The notes under the pieces: model-generated
The model's input: only the letters and a program-made list of their open reading frames with translations
Databases searched by the model: none
What the model was told of the DNA's origin: nothing
Source of the DNA: Thalassia testudinum
Lineage: Eukaryota; Streptophyta; Magnoliopsida; Alismatales; Hydrocharitaceae
Assembly: GCA_037157565.1 (NCBI GenBank)
Contig: JAZHRO010000073.1
Coordinates: forward strand, 97,814,001 to 97,878,000
DNA: 64,000 nt
Direction of reading: 5' to 3'
Shown: one piece after another, positions 11,041 through 21,307 of the stretch
How the letters are laid out: each line of letters opens with the position of its first letter
Position numbering within the stretch: position 1 is the first letter of the stretch
Program-made: the position numbers and the translations under genes

Positions 11041-12009
11041 CTCAAGCCCCTTCCTGAACATCTAAAATACGTCTTTTTGGATTCAAATCAGACGTTTCCT
11101 GTGATTATCAATTCTCGACTCACACCTGACCAGGAACTCCATTTGATTTCTGTTCTCCAACAACATCGTAGAGCCATTGGATGGACTCTAGATGATTTGA
11201 CTGGTATAAGCCCTTCATACTACACACATCGAATCTACACAGAAGAAGGTTCACGACCTTCAAGAGAAATGCAAAGACGCCTAAACCCTAACCTACAGGA
11301 GGTCGTGAAAAAGGAGATCATTAAGTGGTTAGATGCAGGGATCATCTACCCGATCTCCGACAGTCGTTGGGTGAGTCCAACACAAGTGGTGCCTAAGAAG
11401 GCAGGACTTACCATCATCACGACTGAAATCGGGGAAGTCATTCCTACCCGAATAGCTAATTCGTGGAGAGTCTGCATTGATTACAGAACACTAAATTCCT
11501 CCACGAAGAAGGATCATATCCCACTACCGTTTATTGATCAGATCCTCGAGAAACTAGTGGGAAATAGATTCTTCTGCTTTCTTGACGGGTACTCCGGTTA
11601 CAATCAGGTGGCAATCCATCCAGAGGACAAAGAAAAGACCACATTCACCTGCCCCTTCGGGACGTACGCATTTCGAAGGATGCCGTTCGGTCTCTGCAAT
11701 GCACCTGCAACTTTTCAGCGGTGCATTCTTGCCATATTCTCAGATATGGTAGGTGATTATCTGGAAGTCTTCATGGATGACTTTTCAATTTTTGGACAAT
11801 CATTTGACGATTGCCTCCAACACTTGGTTCATATACTCAGGAGGTGCATTGATGTGAATTTGGTTCTTTCCTGGGAAAAGAGCCATTTCATGGTGCCTGA
11901 GGGAATTCTCCTGGGACATTTAATCTCAGAGAAAGGCATCCAAGTGGATCGAGCTAAGGTTAACCTGATTTCCAAGCTCCCTATGTCTAGCTCGATTAAG
12001 GACATCTGA
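11041..12009 (+). pseudogene. pol: Element A reverse transcriptase, ends at in-frame TGA
   Basis: RNA-dependent DNA polymerase domain. Visible blocks in order: KWLDAGIIYPISDSRWVSP (fingers), WRVCIDYRTLNSSTKKDHIP, FLDGYSGYNQV (first catalytic aspartate), FTCPFGTYAFRRMPFGLCNA and the active site FMDDFSIFG with FMDD at 11770-11781. The catalytic residues are intact. The TGA at 12007 replaces the arginine codon expected in the DI-R-SFLGHVGFYRRFIP block, and translation of the same frame continues past it. A CGA-to-TGA change explains it. Confidence 0.92.
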
Positions 12010-12684
12010 TCTTTTTTGGGGCACGTCGGTTTCTACCGTCGATTCATCCCTGATTTCTCCAAAATCGCGCGCCCCCTGACCAATCTTCTCTCCAAGGATG
12101 TGCCTTTTGAAATTTCCAAGGAATGCACTTGAGCATTTGAGATCCTACGTGACCGAGTCACCCAAGTCCCAATCCTACAGTCCCCTGATTGGTCTCAACC
12201 CTTTGAGATCATGTGCGATGCATCTGACTTCGCTGTAGGAGCAGTTTTGGGGCAGAAAATTGATGGGAAACCTGTGGTCATTTACTACGCCAGCAAAACA
12301 CTGGATGAGGCTCAGTGTAACTATACGGTTACTGAGAAAGAGCTGCTGGCCGTAGTATTTGCCCTGGAAAAATTCAGATCATACCTTCTGGGTTCCCGTA
12401 TTATCGTATACTCGGATCACACAGCTGTAAGGCATCTCCTTGCCAAGAAGGACGCGAAACCTCGACTAATCCGCTGGATCTTGCTATTGCAAGAATTTTA
12501 CCTCGAAATTCGTGACAAGGCGGGAAAGCACAATGTGGTAGCTGATCACTTGTCCCGCCTTCCTTCTGAAATTATTGATCCTTCCGGACCTATTACAGAA
12601 CATTTCCCTGATGAGCACCTCCTGACTATCAATACAAGTCTTCCATGGTTCGCCGATATAGTTAATTACCTGGCATCACATTAG
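12010..12684 (+). pseudogene. pol: Element A connection and RNase H region, two stops
   Basis: RNase H removes the RNA strand during reverse transcription. After the TGA at 12007 the frame gives SFLGHVGFYRRFIPDFSKIA, then a second TGA at 12130 where tryptophan is expected (ECT-W-AFEILR). The RNase H core follows at 12211-12570: FEIMCDASDFAVGAVLGQ, YYASKTLDEAQ, TEKELLAVVFALEKFR, YSDHTAVRHLL and VVADHLSRLP. These carry the D, E, D and D metal ligands. A TAG at 12682 ends the segment in a linker where glutamine (CAG) is likely. Confidence 0.9.
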
Positions 12685-13935
12685 ATTCCGCCCGATTGGT
12701 CGAAGGCCAAAAAGGAAAAATTGCGTTCCGATGCCAAGTATTACCTATGGGAAGACCCGTATCTTTTCCGCATTGGTGCTGATCAGATAATCCGACGGTG
12801 CGTCACGGAAGTAGAAATCAAAGACATACTCTCATTCTGCCATGACCAGGCATGCGGTGGACATTTTTCTGGACATAAAACCGCATCGAAAGTCCTCCAG
12901 TGTGGCTTCTACTGGCCCACAATTTTCAAGGATGCATACGATCACTGTAAGGCATGTTCCCGTTGCCAAACTCTGGGCAACATGAGCCATAGAGACATGA
13001 TGCCTCTACAGCCGATCTTGGTATGCGAAATTTTTGATATTTGGGGGATTGATTTCATGGGACCCTTTCCGACCTCGGATGGCTTCGAATACATCTTACT
13101 CGCAGTTGACTATGTGTCCAAGTGGATGGAAGCCATTCCGACCCGAACCAACAATCATAAAGTCATTATAAAATTCCTCCATCAAAACATTTTCTCAAGG
13201 TTCGGGATTTCGCGTGCTATAATTTCCGACGGAGGGACCCATTTTACGAACGCTCAGTTCAGGTCACTGATGACCAAATACGGGGTGTCACACCGAGTCT
13301 CTACTCCTTACCACCCCCAAACTAATGGTCTAGCTGAGCTATCTAACCGAGAGATCAAGAAGATCCTTCAGGTTACTGTTCGACCTGATAGAAAAGATTG
13401 GTCTTCTCGGCTTCCAGAAGCATTGTGGGCCTATAGGACCGCCCATAAGACCCAATTAGGAATGTCTCCCTTCAGACTAGTGTACGGGAAGGCATGTCAC
13501 CTCCCCGTCGAATTGGAGCATAAAGCCTATTGGGCAGTACGGACCTGTAATCTCGACCTTTCTAAGGCTGGAACCCATAGAAGACTTCAAATGAGCGAGA
13601 TCGATGAATTACACCACGACGCATATGAGAACTCGCAAATTTACAAAGAACGGGTTAAAGCTTTTCACGACAAACACATATCTAGAAAGGTCTTTCATCC
13701 TGGTCAAAAAGTTTTACTTTTTGATGCCCGACTAAAATTATTCCCAGGAAAGCTAAGATCCAAGTGGGTCGGACCCTACCTAGTCCGACAAATCTTCGGA
13801 AATGGAGCCATTGAAATCAGCCCACTCAGCCACGATTCTGAACCCTTTGTCGTGAACGGGCAGAGACTCAAGCCGTTCATTGACATGACCGATAGAGATT
13901 TGGCTGAGTCATCCTTTACCCTCCATTCCTCTTGA
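12685..13935 (+). pseudogene. pol: Element A integrase, internally intact
   Basis: Integrase would insert the cDNA into chromosomal DNA. The zinc-binding HHCC region is seen as [15 protein letters not shown] and [10 protein letters not shown]. The catalytic core has aspartate in GIDFMGPF (13051), aspartate in SDGGTHF (13228) and glutamate in AELSNREIK (13336), which gives the classical D,D-35-E spacing. The C-terminal domain has [22 protein letters not shown] and [11 protein letters not shown], with no chromodomain. The segment itself has no stop and ends with TGA at 13933, but the stops upstream prevent its translation as part of Gag-Pol. Confidence 0.93.
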
Positions 13936-14200
13936 GCTCATTGCGCCCAGCCGATGGCGTAAAACTCAGCGCTTAACGGGAGGCAACCCATCTTTCTTTG
14001 AAAAACCCGAAACCGTTTCTGACATCTCTATGCAGAACTCATATTGCACTTTAGGGTTCATCCATTAGAACAGTCGACTACACCTCAGGTATACCTACCC
14101 GAGATTAGAAATCATTCGCAACAAGTCGCTTCGACCCATTCACTCACCACACACCTGTCCTAATACATGAACTGAGATGAATTCGAACCCACCTAATTTA

Positions 14201-14235
14201 CAATGGGGACATTGCAAATCTTAGGCATGGGGGGT
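14201..14235 (+). promoter_or_regulatory. Internal purine motif, element A
   Basis: CAATGGGGACATTG followed after 7 bp by TTAGGCATGGGGGG. The second half repeats the purine tract that adjoins the 3' LTR (AGGCATGGGGG). Equivalent copies: D 47105-47140, B 57884-57920, H 20453-20489, F 54520-54553 (all minus) and G 32137-32173 (plus). Confidence 0.65.
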
Positions 14236-14889
14236 ATGAAAGTGCAAAATGTCATAAAATTCATATCAAGAAAGGGTTTCACATAAAAAAAAAAAAAGAG
14301 AAGAGAGAGACTTGATAGAGGGGAGGAACAATTCAGGGTCATACAAATGAGAGGAGGAAAAGAAGGAAAAATGACAAAAAGGAGCACAAAATGAAAATGA
14401 AAAGAAATAGTCATTAGTAAAAGATTAAGGGGTTAACTGAAGTTCTAGACCGAATCAAGAAAAAGAAAAGAAAAGTGCTACGGAGATATAACAAGAGATT
14501 AGCGGGAACGCTGGTCTTAGGCATTTTGGGCTAGTACCTTTAGCTTAAAAAATTCACGTATCCATTAAAATCTGGATAATCCTCAAGAGGTTGAGGAAAA
14601 TGCGAAGCTTGAGTATTAGGTCCAAGACTTAGGAAGTATTCGGCCTTCTTTAACTGACCTCCGATTTGCGGGATTCGGTAACCTAAGCACTCAAATTCAC
14701 ACACAGTCTGGTTCAGTGCGCATAAAACATCCAAATCACGCGAAAAGCGTTTAATGTTCTGAAAAAGTCACCTAGATTAGGAGCGGTCAATCAACACAAA
14801 TTGATTTGGACGAGTTCCCAGCGTGGAGAGGTGGGAAATTCCCCTCGAAGATGCGTAACAACATATCGTCTCCTCGGTGCTTGTCTCTT

Positions 14890-14907
14890 AGGATATTTAA
14901 ATATCCT
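14890..14907 (+). repeat. Perfect 18-bp palindrome
   Basis: AGGATATTTAAATATCCT, preceded by CTTGTCTCTT. D has the identical palindrome at 46406-46423. B, F and H keep a shorter form (GGATATCC). Confidence 0.85.
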
Positions 14908-14942
14908 ACCAGGGGCATGTAAGCACTCTGCTGGTTCAGATA

Positions 14943-15089
14943 CCATGGGCGGCATTATCACGAAATGTCGATCGCCAGGGACTGGATTCGGCCACGGAAC
15001 GCCATGGGCGGGATTATCTCGAAATCTCGAAAGCCAGGGTTCTGGGGGTTGCCATGGGCGGGATTATCTCGAAATCTCAAAAGCCAGGG
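14943..15089 (+). repeat. Three 38-bp repeats, element A 3' module
   Basis: Units at 14943-14980, 15002-15039 and 15052-15089. Each begins CCATGGGCGG, has a TTATC-CGAA centre and ends GCCAGGG. Units two and three differ at one base. The ends of each unit can partly pair (CC-TGGGC with GCC-AGG), so small RNA hairpins are possible. The equivalents are D 46224-46370, B 57160-57307, F 53785-53935 and H 19680-19830, all on the minus strand. Confidence 0.8.
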
Positions 15090-15523
15090 ACCCTTGAGGA
15101 TTGATGATGGGGACGAGGAATCCGATACAGACCGTGTTGAGAAGCTAATCCGAAGCTAGAAATAAAAAGAAAAGAGAGAGAAAAGCTCTCCAAACAAATA
15201 AATCTTCTATCTCTCTCTTACAAAAAAAAAACGCACTACAAACTGAACTTAGGCTAAAAATGTCTCAAGCACGGGTGCTTTAACCGCGGAGTCCAACAAA
15301 CCCTAGGTTAGTTTCTGTGGGCCGGAGAAACCTTTGCGGAGGACTGAGGCTAAAGCGGAACAGGTCTGGATTTTGGTTGGTACTTGAGTACCTCTAGGCC
15401 TATTATCAGCATTCTTACCTAAATCACAAAATAAAAAGACAAGCACTTTTCATAGTTGTTGACAGACACTCAGGGTCTAGAATGGAAGTTAAAACTTTGA
15501 AATTTTGCTAAGGGACGAGCAAA

Positions 15524-15540
15524 AGCTAGGCATGGGGGTA
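15524..15540 (+). promoter_or_regulatory. Polypurine tract before element A 3' LTR
   Basis: AGCTAGGCATGGGGGTA ends exactly at the LTR start. It would prime plus-strand DNA synthesis. D has the same tract on the minus strand at 45785-45801. Confidence 0.75.
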
Positions 15541-18286
15541 TGATGAGAGCCTCATCATGAGCCATAACTAGCTCATTTTGACCCAATAAAGAAGATAAAA
15601 GCTCCTACATAACCTGGAAGAAGGCCTAACTGAAGGAACAAGTGCTCTGAGAAGAAAACATGAAATAAAGGTTAAAACTGTAATTTTACCATTGCAGTAC
15701 ATAAATGGGATTTCTCAGAAGCAAAACAGAGGTCAAATGGTCCAAATAAGATAAAAAGTGGGTTGAGTTAATCAGAAATGGGTTCATGTGCAATCTAGGA
15801 ACTAAGTGACACTTGGCAACCCTAAAACAGACCCACTTAAATTAACAAGGTTTCGGTCAGAAAAAAAAGCAAGTAAACCCTCTACAAATCATGGAAAAAC
15901 ATCTTCTAGGGTTTAGAACACTTAATTTGGCCTTTGGAACCTAGTTTGACCTAGATTAGGGTCCTAGCTCTTCAATTAACCTAATTTGGGTTTTTACGCA
16001 AAATGTCTAGTCAAATGAGGTCAAACCTAAAATCCAACTTCACCATTGGATTCCTTAGGTCCAAATTAGGTTTGTACCAAAATTTGGACCTAAGGAGAGG
16101 TCATCTTGACCTACTTTGCAATTTAGTACACCCAAATCACAAATTGGTCCCTATCTTTTGAATACCTTTGCAGAGAGCCCCCTAGGTTCTTCGCCTCCTT
16201 TGCAAACTGGTCCTGCCGCCATTGCTAGGGCAGAACCGAGCTCCGGCGAAGTTTCGAGAGAGATTGCTCTCTAATCCCTCAGAGATTCCCTCCCAGAAAT
16301 GGAAGGAGGATTCTCTGAGGAATTCCCTTCCTTATAAAGCCAATTACAATCGCTGGTGTGAACCCAATCTCTCGTGCGAATGCACGAGAGATTCGGGTAT
16401 CCACCTTTCTTCCAACTCCGGTGAGTCGGCAGACCTAATTGCGCGGTCTCCACGCGCTGGTAGATGCGGCCAGCACCTATAAAAGACACCCCAGACCCTG
16501 CCGCAGAAGGCAAGCTTGATTTTGACGGAGATCCCTTCCAAATTCCTCCCTCTCCCATCTCCGGCCAAACGACCCACAAGCTCCGGCGACCTCCTCCCCT
16601 CCTTCTCGTCGCTCTGCTGCCATACCAGCAGCAGAGTCCTCTCCGCCGCTTCCTCCCGCGTCGTGCTGTACCCCGCGCGTGCGCTTCTGACCTCGTCGTC
16701 ATCGCCGCTTCCTCCCTCAGGGTCTTTCTTCCCCGACGACGACAGTTACGAGCCGTCCTCTCCGCCACCTTCCTTCCTTCCAGAAAACCACAGATACGTT
16801 CTCCATCCTCTCCTCTCTCTTTTCCCCAACTATTTTACTTGATTCCCCCTCGACAGTACCTAACTGCCTCCATCTTCCTCGCCTCCGACGTCACTCCGGC
16901 GAGCCGCCCACACCACTCCGCCACTCCACACGGCTCACCAACCACCTTGAGAGCTCCGCCTCACCACCAGGAACCCATTCCACCCCATCACTGCCACTCC
17001 AGACCTCCACAAGCACCCCCCGGCCAACCCACCATCTCCGGCCACAGGTTGACCTAGGCACGCACGCCTAGGCCGACCGGCAACCTGCAGCATCACCCAC
17101 CGCCTTCGCCGTGCTGCGGCGATGGTTTCCAGCTATTCTGATTGGGCCAATAGGCCGTTCTGTTGGATGTCAGGTGTAAGCCCCAGCCGCCATTAACAGC
17201 CGAAGCAGCAGGGAGCTTGGAGCAGCAGTAGGCGTCAGGCTTCCCAGGCGGTAGGTGCAGCAGATTCTCGCAAGTGTCGCGAAGCAACCAAGGCCAGCCA
17301 GTAGCGCCAGCAGAGTCAATAGCTTGGGCAATTGCATACGAGAGTCTGCGGGTGCACGTGAAATCAGGGCGGCACCTTTAGTCCCACATCGTGGGATTGC
17401 AGCACTCAGGTACGCTATAAATTGTATTTGTGCTTTAAGCCGGTTGCCTCCGTAAGCACAGGGGTGAGGTCCCTCACTGCCCTCACACGCCTCGTCCGCG
17501 GCTTGACCTCGCGGATCTGGCTGACCCGACCCGACCTAGACCTACGCACTCCTTGCGCATCACCACTTGCCGGTGCGCCTGGTCCCGGGTGCGAACCCGA
17601 CCTGACTATCTGTGTGGCTCTGGGAGAGCGTCCGTGAGTGCATTGCTTCAGAGAGAGAGAGATGCTTGGGTAGAGGGACGGGGGTAGGTTTTTGCTACTG
17701 TGTGGTGTGTGCAGGAAGGTAGAACTGTCCCAGGCAGCGAACACTTAGTGGCTGCAGAACAGGGAGAGAAGAAAGAAGAGGCTGTATAGTAGTGAAAGGA
17801 GAATTCTTCGTAGAGAAGAAGAAGAAGGAAGACAAGGCAGAAGAGAGAGAAGAACGAAGAAGAAGACAAGGGAAGACTGCAAAGAGAGCAGAAGAAAAAG
17901 AGAGCAGAAGAAAAAGAAGAAGAAGAAGAAAGAAGAAAGGCAAGACAGGAGAAGAAGGAAAGATACCAGAAGCAAAGAAGGGAGAAGAGCCACGAAGAAG
18001 AAGAGAGAAAGAGAGATCACATTTAAGACGTCTGATACACAAATCAGACGTCTAATTCTATTTTTTTTCCAAATCCTTTTTTTTTTTAAATTCTCTCTTT
18101 GAATGAGTCCTATTTGCATTTAAACAGTTGTATTCTTTGGTTTTACAAAGTACTGAGATTGCTCCCCGTGTTCGACCTCGGATACTCCGGTCTTCGAGTA
18201 ATAAAATTCTTTATATTTGTTTAGACGTTTTGTCGGTTATACTACAACGTGACATCCTTTAAACCCGCACAAAAACCTCGACAACA
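15541..18286 (+). repeat. Element A 3' LTR
   Basis: 2746 bp, matching the 5' LTR through its full length, with the same TATA box (16478), GAA tract, AGACGTCT dyad (about 18027-18055) and CTCGACAACA end. GGGGG at 18287-18291 is the second half of the target duplication. Confidence 0.95.
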
Positions 18287-18291
18287 GGGGG

Positions 18292-19262
18292 TAAGGGTGC
18301 TCTGGGGAACGTAGCTGAAAGGGGTAGCGGCGTGCATGGAAATGCACTCGAAGGGGAGCATGCACATAGTTGAGGTGAGGAGGCGTGCAGCGTCATGCAC
18401 CCATGCTTCTGCTGTGCGTGCAACAGGCACGCGTGCCTGCACGCGACTGCACAGTGAGTTGGTGAGGGGGACATCAACCCTGCTTGGGCGCGGATGTGAG
18501 GGTGGCTCCATCGCGCGGTGGCTCTGTAGGTGCGCATGGATGGAGGGTTATGCGCACGGTGAGGTCGTGGAGATGGTGATGATAGTTTGGGTTCTTTTTA
18601 GTGAAAACAAAAAGTGGAAGAAGAAGAAGATGGTGTTGGTGGTGCGTTGATAAGGAAGGTGATTTGGTGGTTGCACGGTGATGGTTGCATGGCCGTCAGA
18701 GACGCACGTGCACAGTGATGGCCGATCTCACCGGATTGGCACGGCGGTCTGTCACCCCGTCGACCCATGGTGTCTCGATGCTCGACCTTGGAGATGCATG
18801 GTGGTGGTGATGGAGGTGAGCTCGAAGCTCTTCATGGTGGTAGAGTCAGGGCGGAGTCTCCCTGAGCATGGTAGCAGCTCCCCCTCTCTTGTAGCAATCT
18901 GCATGGTTTTGAAATGGAGAGGTGGGAGCAGATCTGCTTCTCACGGCCATTAAGGGGGTATGGCTTGAGGAGAGGCGGAGCCGTTCCTACGAAAAAAAAG
19001 ATGAGAAATATAATAAACATTGACTTATTTATAGAGAAATCCTTATAAAATATCTAATTGCATGTATTATGTATAATTCCCACTAAATGCAAACTAAATT
19101 AAAAACCATGCATGCTAAGACTTAATTTACATAAAAATGAGATGCATGCAACAAATCTATAATTAATGTATTTATATCCTAATGCATACTAAATGCATGT
19201 TAAAATTAACTTAATGTCTAGGCATTTAAATACCTAAATAGCCCACAAATATGTGCTAATCA
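18292..19262 (-). mobile_element. Element H, left LTR, second part
   Basis: Continues the LTR broken at 4526 and ends in GTGCTAATCA, as the LTRs of B and F do (GGCTAATCA). It contains a GC-rich part with many GCATGG and TGCACG words, then an AT-rich end with ATGCATG repeats. It holds no gene; the frames at 18242-18953 are compositional. Confidence 0.85.
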
Positions 19263-20452
19263 ATGACCCCATGCCTAGGTTTTGATAGTCCCTAGCAAAT
19301 TCAAGCAATAACTCAGCTCTTCAAGTAGGCTAGCCAACCCAAACGGTCTTCCTTTAGAAACATGTTAAGTTCAGAATTTAGACCTAAGGTTCCCCAGTAG
19401 TTGCTAAGTTACAGACTAGGTCAGCTAAAGACAAGTTACAGGCACAGGTTTCCCTGATTTCTAACTCTACCCTAAGGTTTATTGGTCCCAAAGATTAAAG
19501 CATCCGTGCATGTGCATTGGTCTGAGTTATTTGTGATTGGTATGATTGCCAGCCTAGAAAGAGAGTAAGAGGATTATATATATTTTTTTTTTGTTTGATT
19601 CCTCTAAGTCTAACCTTAGGTCAGCTATCAACACGATCTGTGTCGGATTCATTGTCCCGATTACTGAACCTCGAAGGGTGCTTGCCTTTTGATGCTTCGA
19701 GATAGCACCGCCCATAGAGACCCCAAGAACTCCTGGCAATCGACACTTCGAGATAGTATCGCCCATGGATTTCTTAAGTGAATTCAAGCCTTTGCCAATC
19801 GGAACTTCAAGATAGGGCTGCCCATGTATCTGAACCGCACAATGCGCTTTCATGCCCCCAGTGTGATGGATATCCCAAGAGACAAGCACTGAGGAGGTGA
19901 CATGTTATCATTGCATCCTCAATGTGAGTATATACTCCACCTCTCCTGTGATAGAAACTCTTCCAATCAAATTGTGCTTTCAAGCTTCTCCTAAGTAAAA
20001 ACTAAGAGAGCCCGATTTTCTTCAGGAAATGGATTAGGGTGATCACTATTTACACAAGACCAAGTGTGTGTGAATTGTGGATGCTTAGGTTATGAGGACC
20101 CGTAAACCAAAAGGTACAAGAAGACATCAAGTACTACCCAGGCTTTAACTCAATCCCTACCTTTTCTTCCTCAACCTCTTGAGGAATGGTCCACAACTTA
20201 ACTCCTAGTTAAGTTTTTAAGTCCACAAAGGACCCTAAGGGTCTAAAACTAGTATCTCAACTTAGCTTCTAAATTTAGACACCTATAGTCAACTTAGTCT
20301 AACCTCAAGCTCTGGTCTGCCTAAGAATGCAGGGCCTAGCCAGTCAAGCTCAATGCAATTTCTTTTTCTTCAATGCAAATGTATGCAATGCAGAATGCTT
20401 TAAGTAAATGCATGAATGCACTATGTATAAATGCTATGTATATCCCCAAGTA
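19263..20452 (-). other. Element H 3' noncoding region with repeat module
   Basis: In element orientation this lies between the ORF and the 3' LTR. It starts beside the LTR with the purine tract (minus strand, 19263-19285, CCATGCCTAGG as seen on plus). It includes the triple repeat module (about 19680-19830) and a block with a partly eroded palindrome near 19865. There is no gene; the frame at 19554-19889 runs through the repeats. Confidence 0.7.
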
Positions 20453-21302
20453 CACCCCCCCATGCCTAAAATCTGCAACGTCCTCATTGCATAGAATAGT
20501 ATTACCTGGGTTAGAGTTGGGCTACCATTATTTTGTTGGCAGCCAAGTAGCCAAAGAACTTGCAAGTCAAGTTCGAAAACCAAAGAAATAGACCCTAAAA
20601 TTGAGCAAGATAATGCTGGCCTAGAAAACAGGTAACCTAGGATGTTGGCAAGCTGATGATGAATCCTGATAGAAAATGCTTGCCCAAACAGGATGGGAAT
20701 GAAATCATTCCAGGTCACCAGAGGTGGTTCTAAAGGATAAACTGGCATAACAACCTCCAAAGGGGTAAGGGGAGGATGACAAGGATCCTCCAAAAGAAAT
20801 GGGGAAGGAATGGTGCAGAAATAAACCCCCAGGGTGATGGACTAACCATAGAAATCAATAACCCATACCCGATACCCCATTACAAGAGATATTGGTCTGT
20901 TAAGCCCCCTATTCAAAATAGCAATGAGCTGATCTCTAAGCTATGGATTGTCTAGGGTTTCCAAATTTTGAGGTTGTAGGATGGCCATAAGATCTAGGTT
21001 GGGTCTAATCGGCTTGGTGTCCATTCCTAACAACCTTCCTAATTCCTCAATTGCATCCCTTGTACTATCACAAGTATCTTCCTGCACTTCATCAGAAGTC
21101 AAAATTTCACCTTCAGAAATAGCCAAATCAGAGGATGACTCCGAATCAAATGAAGGCAGGTTGGAAGTAATAGATCTAGGGATTATCCTACTAATGTCAT
21201 TCCCAGGTTCTTGTTCTTTACTCAAATCCTCCCTAGAGTATATATGTGAATCCACATAAATCTCAGAAGTTGCTTCCACATTTTCCATTATTTCATCATG
21301 AG
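20434..21302 (-). pseudogene. Element H unknown ORF, 3' part
   Basis: C-terminal part of the same protein as the 665-residue ORF of B. Recognisable pieces are PPHDEIMENVEATSEIYVDS, RIIPRSITSNLPSF and LEDPCHPPLTPLEVV. The end reads FYAMRTLQILGMGGCTWGYT and is identical to B. It has in-frame stops near 20941 and 20845. Element G (target duplication GAGGG, 21303-21307) separates it from the 5' part at 33452. The family function is unknown to me. Confidence 0.8.
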
Positions 21303-21307
21303 GAGGG

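Larger units (their letters stand above)
13936..15520 (+). other. Element A 3' noncoding region
   Basis: There is no gene in these 1.6 kb. It starts with a block containing GCTTAACGGGAGGCAACCC (13971-13989), then the internal purine motif (14201-14235), A-rich stretches, a perfect palindrome (14890-14907) and three 38-bp repeats (14943-15089). The whole region is recognisable in D, and its distal part in F, B and H. An env-like ORF, as in some Athila elements, is absent. Confidence 0.75.
4527..18286 (+). mobile_element. Element A: full-length Athila-like Ty3/gypsy retrotransposon
   Basis: A complete element of 13,760 bp with two LTRs, a tRNA-Asp primer site, a gag-pol region, a long 3' noncoding region and a purine tract before the 3' LTR. 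It is flanked by GGGGG on both sides (4522-4526 and 18287-18291), and the H LTR reads on without a gap when A is removed. The order protease, reverse transcriptase, RNase H, integrase is that of Ty3/gypsy, and the wording of Gag and protease (DLGAS, ADRSIK-type block, ILGRPFL) is that of the Athila lineage. The gag-pol frame has six stop codons, so this copy is dead. About a dozen differences in the first 325 bp of the two LTRs point to an insertion older than B or D. Confidence 0.95.

Noticed and set aside
13936..14200. An env-like gene after pol of A
   Set aside because: No open frame of useful length, no signal peptide and no membrane segment in the expected place.
14943..15089. CRISPR-like repeat array
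   Set aside because: There are three units with unequal spacers in a plant retroelement, no cas genes, and homologous spacers in other elements.
4527..18286. The two similar 2.7-kb blocks as a segmental duplication of host DNA
   Set aside because: TG/CA ends, 5-bp duplications, a primer site and gag-pol between them show they are LTRs.
20981..21259. 92-residue plus-strand frame, and 58334-58678 likewise
   Set aside because: They are antisense shadows of the H and B unknown ORF.
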